A DNA stretch of 64,000 bases from Neobacillus sp. PS2-9 (GCF_030915525.1 NZ_CP133269.1:1327001-1391000); one strand, 5' to 3'; positions 1-9,129 are shown, counted from the stretch's first letter. Notes: generated from the letters alone by a model not told the origin. Translations and numbers: made by a program.

Positions 1-2
1 AA

Positions 3-737
3 GAACATTTGGAGCGGTTTGTGAAAAGTGCTGAAAGTATTGGGATTACATTACCTTATTCCATTGATGATTGTACAGCTTTGTTAGAAGAACTAGTTAC
101 AAAAAATAATTTGGTTGAGGGAACCATTTATATGCAAATTACGAGGGGAACGGCTCCGCGTAATCATGTTTTTCCAACAAAGGATGTCGTTCCTACACTT
201 GTAGCCTATACGAAAGAAGTGGCACGTCCTGTTGAGAGCCTGACGAATGGTGTGAAAACCATTCGTACGGAGGATATTCGCTGGCTTCGTTGTGATATCA
301 AGAGTTTAAATTTATTGGGCAACCTATTAGCCAAACAAAAGGCTGCGGAGCAGGGATGCTTTGAAGCGATTCAATACCGTGGAGATCAAGTCACAGAAGG
401 TAGCAGCTCGAATATTTTTATTGTGAAAAACGGTGTGGTTATTACGCATGAATCAAATCATCTTATTTTGAAGGGGATTACTAAAGATGTAATCTTACAG
501 ATATGTTCCCAAAACAACATTCCATTTGAAGAACGCTCCTTTACCTTGGCTGAACTGGCTACGGCTGATGAAGTATTCCTGTCTAGTACGACTTCAGAGG
601 TTATGCCAATTGTTGAAATTGACAAAGATCAGGTTAAGGAGGGTTTACCTGGCCCTATCACAAGAAAGCTACAAAGCTTATTAACTGAAGAAATAGAGAA
701 GCAATGTGGGGATTTAAAAGAAAAGATTTCTTCATAA
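3..737 (+). CDS. dat: D-amino acid aminotransferase, 5' end missing
   Basis: PLP-dependent class IV aminotransferase that interconverts D-alanine and D-glutamate, supplying D-amino acids for peptidoglycan. The window opens inside the gene: the frame is open from base 3 and roughly 45 N-terminal residues are absent. The Schiff-base lysine lies in the segment CDIKSLNLLGN (residue 98 counted from the TTG at base 9) and the cofactor-binding Glu in VTEGSSSN (residue 130). Their 32-residue spacing equals that of K145 and E177 in the Bacillus YM-1 enzyme as I remember it. ILKGITRDV-like and STTSE motifs follow. The gene ends ten bases before a bidirectional terminator shared with the convergent cysteine synthase gene. 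Confidence 0.93.
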   Translation, partial: EHLERFVKSAESIGITLPYSIDDCTALLEELVTKNNLVEGTIYMQITRGTAPRNHVFPTKDVVPTLVAYTKEVARPVESLTNGVKTIRTEDIRWLRCDIKSLNLLGNLLAKQKAAEQGCFEAIQYRGDQVTEGSSSNIFIVKNGVVITHESNHLILKGITKDVILQICSQNNIPFEERSFTLAELATADEVFLSSTTSEVMPIVEIDKDQVKEGLPGPITRKLQSLLTEEIEKQCGDLKEKISS

Positions 738-744
738 CCAAAAT

Positions 745-774
745 GAGAGGCTGACCCTTAACGAGTCAGCCTCT
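745..774. terminator. Terminator between dat and ytkP
   Basis: An 11 bp perfect stem (GAGAGGCTGAC / GTCAGCCTCTC) with an 8-base loop follows the dat stop codon. The T-tract after it is interrupted, so it may be a modest terminator. Confidence 0.7.
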
Positions 775-786
775 CTACTTACTTAT

Positions 787-938
787 AAGAAAATATAAAA
801 TTTGACTTCGAGAATTGTCCAGCTCCAGCGCCTAGCCCCTCGGGTCAAATGTTCTTCTGCAATAAAAGTCAAAGAGCGACTTTTCTTGCAGAAGAACATT
901 TGCCTGTCGGGGCTGAACAAGGCGCTTACGCTTTTCTT
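787..938 (+). repeat. Hairpin repeat family B, copy 1 (divergent)
   Basis: First of four copies of a long hairpin repeat (others at 8055, 27553 and 53292). The conserved outer arms are AGCGCCTAGCCCC and GGGGCTGAAC-x-AGGCGCTT. This copy has a shortened left flank. Its inner stem differs from the other copies: a perfect 15 bp inverted repeat, 847-861 with 887-901, enclosing AAAAGTC/GACTTTT. The element stops two bases from the stop codon of the minus-strand cysteine synthase gene, so the hairpin would form just downstream of that reading frame. Confidence 0.85.
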
Positions 939-940
939 AT

Positions 941-1870
941 TTAATACTGAAACAAATCGCTCGATAAGTATCTTTCCCCGGTATCACAAGCAATGCAAAC
1001 CACTACATCATCAGGAGACAGACGCTTGGCAACCTCCAAAGCAGCGTAGCAAGCTCCACCAGAGGATGGGCCAACAAGAATTCCTTCTTCTTTCGCTAAC
1101 CTGCGAGCAATATCATATGCATCTTCATCTTCAATCGCATGAATTTCATCATACACATCTTGATTTAGAATTTCAGGGATAAAGCCAGGGCTTGTCCCTA
1201 CAAGCTTATGTTTACCAGGCTTGCCACCTGATAGAACAGGCGAACCTTTAGGCTCCACAACATGTACAGTTAATCCCTCAAAATGCTCTTTCAAGGTTTC
1301 ACCAGTACCCGTGATGGTACCTCCTGTTCCTGCTGTAGCAACAAATGCGGATAATGGTTTACCGATTTCTTTCATTGCCTCAATAATTTCCACAGCAGTA
1401 GTGTACCGATGCGCATCGGGGTTGGCTTCATTTTCAAATTGCATCGGAACGAAGCTATTTGGTATCTCACTAGCTAATTCCTGTGCCTTTCTTATGGCAC
1501 CAGGCATTTTTTCATCCCCTGGAGTAAGGACAACCTCTGCCCCGTAGGCTTTTAAAATATTAATCCGTTCCTGAGTCATTGTATCAGGCATAATAATAAT
1601 GGATTTATACCCTCGTGCAGCCGCATTCATGGCTAGGCCAATTCCTGTGTTTCCACTAGTTGGTTCAATAATGGTAGAGCCCGCTTTTAATAAACCAGCT
1701 TTTTCTGCTTCTATAATCATATTAAATGCAGCGCGGTCTTTTACACTTTTGCTTGGGTTATAAAACTCAAGCTTCAAATAAACAGAGGCCCCGCCTTTAG
1801 GAGCTAAGCGATTAAGTTTGACCAGTGGTGTTTCACCAATTAATTCAGCAATATTATTGACTACTTTCAT
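941..1870 (-). CDS. ytkP: Cysteine synthase family protein (YtkP-like)
   Basis: Fold-type II PLP enzyme of the O-acetylserine sulfhydrylase family, 309 residues, the usual length. The PLP lysine is in NPSKSVKDRAA (about residue 44), followed by the substrate loop EPTSGNTGIGLA and the glycine-rich phosphate-binding TAGTGGTITGTG (about 180). GPSSGGA near 268 completes the active site. Expected reaction: O-acetyl-L-serine plus sulfide gives cysteine. The position beside thpR matches B. subtilis YtkP rather than the housekeeping CysK, so its real substrate could differ. ATG start with upstream AAAGGATGGG. It is convergent with dat and its 3' end abuts a hairpin repeat. Confidence 0.88.
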   Translation of the reverse strand: MKVVNNIAELIGETPLVKLNRLAPKGGASVYLKLEFYNPSKSVKDRAAFNMIIEAEKAGLLKAGSTIIEPTSGNTGIGLAMNAAARGYKSIIIMPDTMTQERINILKAYGAEVVLTPGDEKMPGAIRKAQELASEIPNSFVPMQFENEANPDAHRYTTAVEIIEAMKEIGKPLSAFVATAGTGGTITGTGETLKEHFEGLTVHVVEPKGSPVLSGGKPGKHKLVGTSPGFIPEILNQDVYDEIHAIEDEDAYDIARRLAKEEGILVGPSSGGACYAALEVAKRLSPDDVVVCIACDTGERYLSSDLFQY

Positions 1871-2035
1871 AGGGACCCATCCTTTCTATCTTCTGTATCA
1901 TCTACAATTTTCTTATATACTCTATAATCATAAATAAAAAAAGGCGGCTTGTAAAAAATATCGATTATTCTTCTGCCACAAATAGATACAATCTGGGGAA
2001 AATAAACTAAAATTGAGTAAAGGACTGAATAAACA

Positions 2036-2605
2036 ATGGAACAGAAAACGCATTTCTTCTTTGCTGTTAGGATGCCCGAAGCAACAAAACTAATGATGAA
2101 GGAACATATTGAAAAAATAAAAGCTGTAATTCCTTTTAGCCGCTGGGTACATTTTCAAGATTTACATATCACCTTGGCTTTTTTGGGTGCAGCATCCCCA
2201 GAAAAACTAGCAACAGCTGCTAGCAATGTGAAAGATGCCTTAAATAATGCAAAGCCATTCCAATTAAAAATAAATAGACTTGGTTTTTTCGGAAGTAGTC
2301 ACTCTCCACGTGTTTTTTGGGCAGATACAGAGGAAAGTAATGAACTAAATCTTTTAAGGAATAAGGTGTTTTCAGCTTGTGAAGACGCGGGATTTGAACT
2401 GGAGACAAGGCCCTTCCGTCCCCATATTACCTTAGCAAGAAAGTGGATAGGCGAAAAAGCATTTCAACAGACACTTCTCGAAATATGGAACGAGCTCCAA
2501 TCAGAGCCGCTCGCTTTTCAAGCGAATGAGGTGGTTTTATATCAAACACATCTCCATAAAACACCAAAATATGAAGCAATCCAGGTATTTCCACTAACGG
2601 AATGA
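2036..2605 (+). CDS. thpR: RNA 2',3'-cyclic phosphodiesterase (LigT/ThpR family)
   Basis: A 189-residue 2H phosphoesterase. Both signature HxTx motifs are present: HITLAFLG near residue 43 and HITLARKW near 129. The family opens 2',3'-cyclic phosphates on RNA and can ligate tRNA halves in vitro. Its physiological role is not settled. The name corresponds to B. subtilis ytlP. Start ATG with AAAGGA about 11 bases upstream. A mobile repeat lies directly after the stop codon, separating it from the lipid-kinase-like gene. Confidence 0.87.
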   Translation: MEQKTHFFFAVRMPEATKLMMKEHIEKIKAVIPFSRWVHFQDLHITLAFLGAASPEKLATAASNVKDALNNAKPFQLKINRLGFFGSSHSPRVFWADTEESNELNLLRNKVFSACEDAGFELETRPFRPHITLARKWIGEKAFQQTLLEIWNELQSEPLAFQANEVVLYQTHLHKTPKYEAIQVFPLTE

Positions 2606-2615
2606 AAAACAAATA

Positions 2616-2798
2616 GGCTATGTTAAAGAACATTGTTGATTTTTATCCCCTGTTGATTGGAGCGGAAGACGCGAAGACTCCTGTGGGAGTACGGGTCAGG
2701 GGAGACCCCGCAGGCGCTAGCGCCGAGGAGGCTCGCCGAAACGCCCACGGAAAGCGAAGCGCCTGGAGCGGAAATCAACAGACACGTTTAACAGAGCC
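2616..2798 (+). mobile_element. MITE family A, copy 1
   Basis: A 183 bp non-autonomous element. Ends are GGCTATGTTAAAG and TTTAACAGAGCC, imperfect inverted repeats. It is flanked on both sides by the identical 8-mer AACAAATA (2608-2615 and 2799-2806), a target-site duplication. The interior has an outer CTGTTGATT/AATCAACAG stem and three local hairpins, ACTCCTGTGGGAGT, GGGGAGACCCC and GGCGCTAGCGCC. It contains no transposase. It sits between thpR and the ytlR-like gene, two bases from that gene's ribosome binding region. Confidence 0.93.
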
Positions 2799-2821
2799 AA
2801 CAAATAAAAAAGGTTGGTATT

Positions 2822-3805
2822 ATGAAAGAAATTTATTTTATTGTTAATCCAAAGGCAAAAAACGGTTACTGTCTTAAGATATGGGAGAAAATTGAAAATC
2901 AACTTAAAGAAAAACAAGTTAGTTATCTTGCTGTTTTTACAGAATATCAAGGACATGCAAAAAAACTGGCCAGCCAGATTGCCCAAAAAAACTGCGAAGA
3001 AAAAATCATCATTGCGGTAGGTGGAGATGGGACCATTCATGAAGTCATGAATGGTGTAGTAAAAAAAAATCATATTACCCTTGGCTTTATCCCAGGAGGG
3101 TCAGGAAATGACTTTTCAAGAGGGTTCCAAATCCCTTCAGAGCCGGTGGCAGCCTTAACGGTCATTCTTCGCTTGATGAAGCAGGAGGCGCTAGCTATTG
3201 ATATTGGTAAAATTAAAATGGCCAATCAGCAGGAATATAATTTTATTAATAATATGGGTGCTGGATTTGATGCAGTCATATCATACGAAGTCAATCAATC
3301 ACAGATGAAGGCACTGTTAAATAAGCTTTCGTTAGGCAGGCTTGTTTATGTTTATTTTCTACTCAAAAAGCTATTTACTTATAAAACCACAACAATCTAT
3401 TTATCAATTGACGGTCAAAAGCATATATTTGAACAAACATGGTTTGTAACTGTTTCCAATCAACCCTATTATGGCGGTGGGATGAAAATAGCTCCTGTTG
3501 CAGTGCCAGATGACGGGCTGTTTGATATTACTGTCGTTCACCAGTTATCAAGGCTAAAATTGCTGCTTGTTTTCGTTAGTGTTTTTTGGGGAAAGCACAT
3601 TCATTTTAAAGAAGTGAAAACGTATAAAGGAAAAGCCATTTCTATTCATTCTACTGATTCATTATTTGTTCATGCAGATGGGGAGCATGTGGGGCATACA
3701 CCACTGACTATTCAGCTTCAAGATAAAGCGGTTGAAGTGTTAACGCGAATACGTTCTAAAAAGGAAGTTGAGCTGAAAGAGAGGGGTAGGAATGATTGGT
3801 ACTGA
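2822..3805 (+). CDS. ytlR: Diacylglycerol/sphingosine kinase-like protein (YtlR-like)
   Basis: A 327-residue protein of the DAGK catalytic-domain family, which phosphorylates lipid hydroxyls with ATP. Visible motifs are VNPKAKNG near the N-terminus, the nucleotide-binding AVGGDGTIHEVMNG (about residue 65) and IPGGSGNDFSRG (about 93). A C-terminal beta domain carries YYGGGMKIAP and DDGLFDITVV. The lipid substrate cannot be read from sequence. DgkB is the confirmed DAG kinase in B. subtilis and this locus matches ytlR. ATG start with AAGGTTGG upstream. Its last 14 bases overlap the pullulanase gene, indicating cotranscription. Confidence 0.85.
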   Translation: MKEIYFIVNPKAKNGYCLKIWEKIENQLKEKQVSYLAVFTEYQGHAKKLASQIAQKNCEEKIIIAVGGDGTIHEVMNGVVKKNHITLGFIPGGSGNDFSRGFQIPSEPVAALTVILRLMKQEALAIDIGKIKMANQQEYNFINNMGAGFDAVISYEVNQSQMKALLNKLSLGRLVYVYFLLKKLFTYKTTTIYLSIDGQKHIFEQTWFVTVSNQPYYGGGMKIAPVAVPDDGLFDITVVHQLSRLKLLLVFVSVFWGKHIHFKEVKTYKGKAISIHSTDSLFVHADGEHVGHTPLTIQLQDKAVEVLTRIRSKKEVELKERGRNDWY

Positions 3806-5927
3806 CAGAAAATTTCTTGCCTATTTAGATGAGCTTCATATCATTACGATTCTTCTGCCACTTTCCTATCATGGAGGAGTGTCGTCCACTTTCTATCTTG
3901 TTAATGATTCAGGAAAGTGTCCATTGGACATTATTGCAAAGAGTGAAATAGTCGATCATCATAAATATATTTGTAGGTTTTCAGGAGATTATTCCTTTGA
4001 AAAGCAATATTGGGTAGTAGATGAGCATGGAGGGAAAACAGACCTTCAAATTGGTGCAGTGATTCGGACAGAGAGTTTTGACGAGAGATTTTACTATGAT
4101 GGAGATGACCTTGGTGTGACCCTGTGTGCAGAAGAGACTCGCTTTAAGCTTTGGGCACCAACGGCTATCCAGGTCAAGTTAAAAATTACTCCTCCAGAGA
4201 GCAGTTTTTCGGAAATCATCAAACTGAAGCGGGGGGATAGAGGCATATGGTCTGTTATGGTTCCGCGGGTTTTAGAGCTCTATCACTACAGTTTTCTGGT
4301 CCTAATCAATCAAGAATGGCGCGAGGCTGTTGATCCATATGTGAAAGCCGTAACGGTAAATGGAGAATTGGGTGTAGTAGTAATGCCAGACAGCCCTCCA
4401 AGACCTAGGCCTGATTTGCCTCCCTTAGAAAACCCTGTCGATGCAGTTATTTATGAAACCCATATAAGGGACTTTAGTATCCATCCCCATAGTGGAATAA
4501 AGAATAAGGGATTATATCTAGGAGCAGGTGAATTGCATACAAAAGGAAAAGACGATGAACCGACAGGGTTATCGTATGTAAAAGAGCTAGGGATTACGCA
4601 TCTTGAGTTTCTGCCTTTTCATGACTATGCAGGTGTAGATGAGTTGACGCCCAATAAGGATTATAACTGGGGATACAATCCTCTCCACTTCAATGCACCA
4701 GAAGGTAGCTATTCGACCAATCCTGCCGACCCTTACACTAGAATTAAAGAGTTAAAAGAACTAATTAATCGAGTCCATGAAAGTGGACTAAGGATCATTA
4801 TGGATGTAGTGTATAATCATGTATTTATTCGGGAGGATTCCCCCTTTGAAAAAATCGTTCCAGGTTATTATTTTCGTCATAACGAATTAGGATTGCCTTC
4901 AAATGGAACAGGTGTAGGAAATGATATCGCATCCGAGCGGAAAATGGTTAGGAAATTTATCATTGACTCTATTCGTTATTGGATGGAAGAGTACCATATT
5001 GATGGATTTCGCTTCGATCTAATGGGGATTTTAGATGTGGAAACGATGAGAGAAGTGCGAAAGACGTGTGACAGTATGGCAGACGACATACTGATCCTTG
5101 GAGAGGGATGGAATCTGAACACACCACTTCCCACAGAACTAAAAGCGACAATTGCTAATCAAGCAAAAATACCCCAGATTGCTCAATTTAATGATAAATT
5201 TCGTGATGTTATTAAGGGAAGCACTTTTAATATATTGGATAAGGGATATGCACTTGGGAATGACCATTACTTGGATGCAGCATTGGAGGTCATAACGGGG
5301 AGCATTGGGTTTAAGAAGAGAAATTTGCGACTTTTTAATGAACCCACCCAATCATTAAATTATGTTGAATGTCATGATAATCATACCCTTTGGGATAAAC
5401 TTCAATCCTGTCTTCCACACGTTGATGATACCACACGCGCACAATTTCATCGTCTGGCAACCGGAATGGTTTTGTTGTCACAAGGAATTCCTTTTCTCCA
5501 TAGTGGGCAGGAATTTTTCCGAACCAAGCAAGGAAAAGGAAATAGTTACTGTGCTCCTGATCAGATTAACCAACTTGATTGGGAGAGAAAGAGTCAATTT
5601 ATAGATAATGTAAATTACATTAAAGGTTTGATTGAGATCCGCCAAGCCTTCCCTTGTTTTCGAATGAGAACTTCTGATGAAATTCGAAGCAATATTCGTG
5701 CCCTCCCATCTTCACCTCCGACTCTAGCGTGCATCTATCAAATGGTTCACGATGAGGTAATTTTAATCATTAATCCCTCAACAAGGGAACAAGGATTTAC
5801 TCTTCCAAAGAGAGATTGGTCCATTTTGGTTGATAAAAATCAGGCGGGAATTTATTCCAAAGGAGTGCTACATGGTGGCGATGTCAAGATACAACCTATA
5901 TCTTTAAATGTTTTACTAAAAAAATAG
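3792..5927 (+). CDS. pulA: Type I pullulanase
   Basis: Glycoside hydrolase 13 debranching enzyme, 711 residues, which hydrolyses alpha-1,6 branches of pullulan and glycogen-type glucans. There is no signal peptide, so it is cytoplasmic like B. subtilis AmyX. The N-terminal beta domains include the DLQIGAVIRT segment, then the type I signature YNWGYNPLHF. Catalytic regions follow: MDVVYNHVF, the nucleophile Asp in DGFRFDLMGILD, the acid Glu in LGEGWNLN, and ECHDNHTLWDK. ATG start preceded by GAGGGGTAGGA, overlapping the upstream gene by 14 bases. The adjoining ytlR-amyX-ytmP order supports the assignment. Confidence 0.95.
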   Translation: MIGTDRKFLAYLDELHIITILLPLSYHGGVSSTFYLVNDSGKCPLDIIAKSEIVDHHKYICRFSGDYSFEKQYWVVDEHGGKTDLQIGAVIRTESFDERFYYDGDDLGVTLCAEETRFKLWAPTAIQVKLKITPPESSFSEIIKLKRGDRGIWSVMVPRVLELYHYSFLVLINQEWREAVDPYVKAVTVNGELGVVVMPDSPPRPRPDLPPLENPVDAVIYETHIRDFSIHPHSGIKNKGLYLGAGELHTKGKDDEPTGLSYVKELGITHLEFLPFHDYAGVDELTPNKDYNWGYNPLHFNAPEGSYSTNPADPYTRIKELKELINRVHESGLRIIMDVVYNHVFIREDSPFEKIVPGYYFRHNELGLPSNGTGVGNDIASERKMVRKFIIDSIRYWMEEYHIDGFRFDLMGILDVETMREVRKTCDSMADDILILGEGWNLNTPLPTELKATIANQAKIPQIAQFNDKFRDVIKGSTFNILDKGYALGNDHYLDAALEVITGSIGFKKRNLRLFNEPTQSLNYVECHDNHTLWDKLQSCLPHVDDTTRAQFHRLATGMVLLSQGIPFLHSGQEFFRTKQGKGNSYCAPDQINQLDWERKSQFIDNVNYIKGLIEIRQAFPCFRMRTSDEIRSNIRALPSSPPTLACIYQMVHDEVILIINPSTREQGFTLPKRDWSILVDKNQAGIYSKGVLHGGDVKIQPISLNVLLKK

Positions 5928-5981
5928 TTTCTCGAGATTACTTGACGAAAAAAGGCAATTGGAGATAAAATTTATTAAGAT

Positions 5982-6018
5982 GGCTATTGTGTGCAATGGT
6001 TTCAATAGCTTTTTTTTT
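5982..6018 (+). terminator. Terminator after pulA
   Basis: Stem GGCTATTG / CAATAGCT with a 13-base loop, followed by eight consecutive T residues. Confidence 0.82.
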
Positions 6019-6147
6019 GTTTTATAAAAAATAAAAGCTGTTGAATGAACTCTGGTTATTTTAAACCTTCCAGCAGCACAGGTTTTACCTCCGAATGATT
6101 TGGGGGAATAAGCCCAATAGAACGGCATAAATTGAAGGTGAACGATT

Positions 6148-6921
6148 TTGGAACATATACTAGGACAAGAGTGGGAAATTACCCCTGCCGGAGGCGCTAC
6201 TGGTGAAGCCTTTTATGCAGAATATGAGGATCAAAGGCTTTTTTTAAAGCGTAACTCCTCTCCATTCCTTGCGGTTCTTTCAGCAGAAGGCATTGTCCCA
6301 AAGCTTGTTTGGACCAAACGGTTGGAAAATGGAGATGTAATAACAGCACAACAATGGCTTCCAGGCAGAGAATTAACACCGGCGGAAATGAATCAAGAGC
6401 TTGTTGCCAGGCTTCTCAAGAAAATTCACTGCTCAAAGCCGATGCTTGGAATGTTAAGCAGGATAGAGAACTCGCCATTACACCCGGAAACCATTTTTCA
6501 ATCAGTGGTCAATGAGTTAGACGATCAAGTTCGATCCTTAGAAGAAACACAAAAAGCAATAAACTTTTTAAAAGATGAAGCATTACATGTCTATTGTGAT
6601 GAAAAAGTGGTTTGTCATGGAGATGTCAACCATAACAACTGGCTGTTAGCAGAAGACAACCAGTTGTATTTGATTGATTGGGATGGAGCCAGGATTGCAG
6701 ACCCTGCTATTGATCTTGGATTACTCCTATATTGGTATATCCCACAAGAAAATTGGCAGGATTGGCTAATCATGTACGGAAAAGAGCTAACAGATCATCT
6801 AAAGTTAAGAATGAAGTGGTATGTGACCGTGCAAACCTTATCTTCCATTCAGTGGCATAAAAATAAAAATCGCCTGGAAGAGATGAACAAATGGATCCAT
6901 TTTTTACATGAAATTCTATAA
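6148..6921 (+). CDS. ytmP: Phosphotransferase family protein (YtmP)
   Basis: A 257-residue small-molecule kinase of the choline kinase/aminoglycoside phosphotransferase fold. The Brenner motif VCHGDVNHNNWLL (catalytic Asp, Asn) lies near residue 153 and the metal-binding LIDWDGARIADPAIDLG near 173. The substrate is unknown. The start is TTG with GAAGGTG nine bases upstream. The stop codon is one base from the stop of the opposite-strand ytzH gene, with no terminator between. The first plus-strand terminator lies beyond ytzH at 7227-7265, so its transcript probably runs antisense through ytzH. Confidence 0.85.
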   Translation: MEHILGQEWEITPAGGATGEAFYAEYEDQRLFLKRNSSPFLAVLSAEGIVPKLVWTKRLENGDVITAQQWLPGRELTPAEMNQELVARLLKKIHCSKPMLGMLSRIENSPLHPETIFQSVVNELDDQVRSLEETQKAINFLKDEALHVYCDEKVVCHGDVNHNNWLLAEDNQLYLIDWDGARIADPAIDLGLLLYWYIPQENWQDWLIMYGKELTDHLKLRMKWYVTVQTLSSIQWHKNKNRLEEMNKWIHFLHEIL

Positions 6922-6922
6922 A

Positions 6923-7210
6923 TTATGAAAATTCATCAATATCGTTAACCCATTGTGATAAGTTATTCTGATTAGATAGAATATGTTGATCTAAATCAGC
7001 TGTTTGTGCACCATTTTGGCTATACTGGTACACTTCCTGTAGAATGTTCTTAACATTTTGATCAACTTGTGTGTTGACCATTAGAGATTTCACTAAGCGT
7101 TCTAGCTGTTCACATTCCGCTACGGAACCACAGCAATCGGACTGATGGTTGTTCAATATATCTTTTAGTAATGTTACTTGGTCACCATGACTTAATGGCA
7201 TAAAGGACAC
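6923..7210 (-). CDS. ytzH: YtzH-like protein of unknown function
   Basis: A 95-residue soluble protein that I recognise as YtzH-like from sequence and position between ytmP and trmB. The function is unknown. It contains a CCGS pair of cysteines in the first third and is otherwise helical and acidic. ATG start with GAGAGGGTG upstream. It is tail-to-tail with ytmP, one base apart. A terminator-like hairpin lies just upstream of its start, which on the minus strand would be in its leader. Confidence 0.8.
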   Translation of the reverse strand: MSFMPLSHGDQVTLLKDILNNHQSDCCGSVAECEQLERLVKSLMVNTQVDQNVKNILQEVYQYSQNGAQTADLDQHILSNQNNLSQWVNDIDEFS

Positions 7211-7226
7211 CCTCTCAAGTGGTATT

Positions 7227-7265
7227 TAAAAAGAATTCACACAGTTAGGTTGTGAATTCTTTTTC
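7227..7265. terminator. Strong hairpin upstream of trmB and ytzH
   Basis: Perfect 14 bp inverted repeat AAAAAGAATTCACA / TGTGAATTCTTTTT with an 8-base loop and T-runs on both strands. On the plus strand it would end ytmP readthrough. On the minus strand it falls in the short leader of ytzH. Confidence 0.75.
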
Positions 7266-7361
7266 TGTTTATGCGTTTTCTTATTTTCCAACAAGAACTG
7301 CTTGCATGCGAAGGTCTTGCATGATATGGTTTGAACGAAATTATTTTTTAGGAGTGTCGTA

Positions 7362-8009
7362 ATGAGACTTAGACATAAACCTTGGGCACAGGATAAATTA
7401 GATCAACATCCTCAATTTGTTGTAGCAAATCCCGAAATGCACAAGGGTAATTGGCATAATGTGTTTGAAAAAAACCAGCCACTTCATATTGAAGTTGGTA
7501 CAGGTAAAGGGCAATTCATTACAGGAATGGCAAAAGCAAATCCTGATATAAATTATATTGGTATTGAATTACATGTCAGCGTCATTGTAGCAGCCTTGGA
7601 TCGTTTAATTGAAGCAGATTTACCAAATCTAAAGCTTTTAAATGTGAATGCAGCTGATCTAGGTAAATATTTTTCGAAAAATGACGTAGACAGAGTGTAT
7701 TTAAATTTTTCTGATCCATGGCCGAAATCCCGTCATGAAAAGAGAAGGTTGACCTATAAAGATTTCTTGAAGTTATATGAGGATATTTTGGTCGATGGTG
7801 GGGAAATTCACTTTAAAACAGACAACCAAGGATTATTTGAATATTCCTTAACGAGCTTTTCTGCTTATGGACTATTACTAAAATATGTAAGCCTTGATTT
7901 CCATAACAGTGGGTATGAAGGAAACATCATGACCGAATATGAACAGAAGTTTTCTGAAATGGGACAGCGAATTTACCGTAGTGAAGTTAAATATCAAAAT
8001 GAAAAGTAG
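7362..8009 (+). CDS. trmB: tRNA (guanine-N7)-methyltransferase
   Basis: SAM-dependent enzyme forming m7G46 in tRNA, 215 residues, full length. SAM-binding motif [11 protein letters not shown] near residue 43, an acidic end to strand 2 in YIGIELH, and the family signature [16 protein letters not shown] near 117. The C-terminal TDNQGLFEY region is also typical. ATG start preceded by TTAGGAG. Corresponds to B. subtilis ytmQ. The gene ends at its own terminator. Confidence 0.95.
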   Translation: MRLRHKPWAQDKLDQHPQFVVANPEMHKGNWHNVFEKNQPLHIEVGTGKGQFITGMAKANPDINYIGIELHVSVIVAALDRLIEADLPNLKLLNVNAADLGKYFSKNDVDRVYLNFSDPWPKSRHEKRRLTYKDFLKLYEDILVDGGEIHFKTDNQGLFEYSLTSFSAYGLLLKYVSLDFHNSGYEGNIMTEYEQKFSEMGQRIYRSEVKYQNEK

Positions 8010-8017
8010 ATCTTTTA

Positions 8018-8046
8018 GGGCAGTTCATTCCATGAACTGTCTTTTT
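8018..8046 (+). terminator. Terminator after trmB
   Basis: Stem CAGTTCAT / ATGAACTG with a three-base loop, followed by CTTTTTG. Confidence 0.8.
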
Positions 8047-8054
8047 GTTTCTAT

Positions 8055-8229
8055 AGGAAATTTTAAAAGGTACGAGAGTGGAAAACTGAACTAGTTGTCT
8101 GAATCTAGCTCCAGCGCCTAGCCCCTCGGGTCTAATAACCTTCGGCGAGAAAAGTCAAAAGGCAGACTTTTCCCACCGAAGAACATTTGCCTGTCGGGGC
8201 TGAACGAGGCGCTTCCGCTTTTTGTTCTT
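8055..8229 (+). repeat. Hairpin repeat family B, copy 2
   Basis: About 175 bp, closely similar to the copies at 27553 and 53292 from AGGAAATT to TTGTTCTT. It folds as one long hairpin: outer AGCGCC.../...GGCGCTT arms, GCCCC/GGGGC, an inner CTTCGG/CCGAAG and GAAAAGTC/GACTTTTC. It directly follows the trmB terminator and precedes ytnP by 60 bases. Confidence 0.88.
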
Positions 8230-8288
8230 CTCTACCCACCTTCCGAATGTTAAAATATAGAAAAATGAGGGAAGAGGAGGAATGGTAA

Positions 8289-9125
8289 ATGGAAACATTA
8301 AAGATTGGTCGTGTTTCATTCACATGGTTATCAGGCGGCGTTACAAATTTGGATGGTGGGGCCATGTTTGGAGTTGTCCCCAAAGGATTATGGTCGAAAA
8401 AGTATCCGTGTAACGATAAAAATCAAATTGAGCTCCCTACCGATCCCATTCTCATTCAAATGGATGGGAAGAATATACTGGTCGAATCAGGATTGGGAAA
8501 AGGAAAATTAACCGAAAAACAATTAAGAAACTTTGGTGTCACACAGGAATCTGAGCTTGATTCATCTTTGGAAGAGTTAGGATTGAGTACAGATGATATT
8601 GATTATGTTCTAATGACCCATCTGCATTTTGACCATGCAGGAGGATTGACGAAGCTTGTGGATGACCGTTATGTTTCAACCTTTCCTAATGCGAAAATCA
8701 TCACGTCACAAGTGGAATGGGATGAAATGCGAAATCCTAATATACGTTCAAAAAATACATATTGGAAAGAAAACTGGGAAGCTGTTGAAACTCAAGTTGT
8801 ATCATTTGAAGGTGAATGGTCTTTAGGAGCTATTAGGATGATTCATACCGGCGGGCATAGTAACGGTCATTCTATTGTTATGGTTGAAGATGGTGGAGAC
8901 ATCGCTATTCACATGGCAGATTTAATGGCGACACATGCCCATCAAAATGTATTATGGGTAATGGCATATGATGACTACCCAATGGACTCTATATTCGCAA
9001 AAGAGAAATGGCTCCCTTTTGGGTTAAAGAAAAATGCATGGTTTACCTTTTACCATGATGCCTTCTACAGAGCAGTAAAATGGGACAACGAAGGGAAATT
9101 AGCTGAAGTGATAAAAAGAAAATAG
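8289..9125 (+). CDS. ytnP: Metallo-beta-lactamase fold hydrolase, lactonase-like (YtnP)
   Basis: A 278-residue MBL-fold hydrolase with metal ligands in [11 protein letters not shown] (about residue 105), a later His in [10 protein letters not shown] (about 193) and an Asp in [12 protein letters not shown]. subtilis YtnP is reported to quench acyl-homoserine lactone-type signals, so a lactonase role is plausible but cannot be proven here. No signal peptide is visible. ATG start with GAGGAGGAA eight bases upstream. The overlapping ATG at 8282 is out of frame. Confidence 0.85.
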   Translation: METLKIGRVSFTWLSGGVTNLDGGAMFGVVPKGLWSKKYPCNDKNQIELPTDPILIQMDGKNILVESGLGKGKLTEKQLRNFGVTQESELDSSLEELGLSTDDIDYVLMTHLHFDHAGGLTKLVDDRYVSTFPNAKIITSQVEWDEMRNPNIRSKNTYWKENWEAVETQVVSFEGEWSLGAIRMIHTGGHSNGHSIVMVEDGGDIAIHMADLMATHAHQNVLWVMAYDDYPMDSIFAKEKWLPFGLKKNAWFTFYHDAFYRAVKWDNEGKLAEVIKRK

Positions 9126-9129
9126 AGAC

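Noticed and set aside
802..1182. 126-codon frame opposite the ytkP 3' end
   Set aside because: It runs through repeat family B and antisense to an intact cysteine synthase gene, with no ribosome site.
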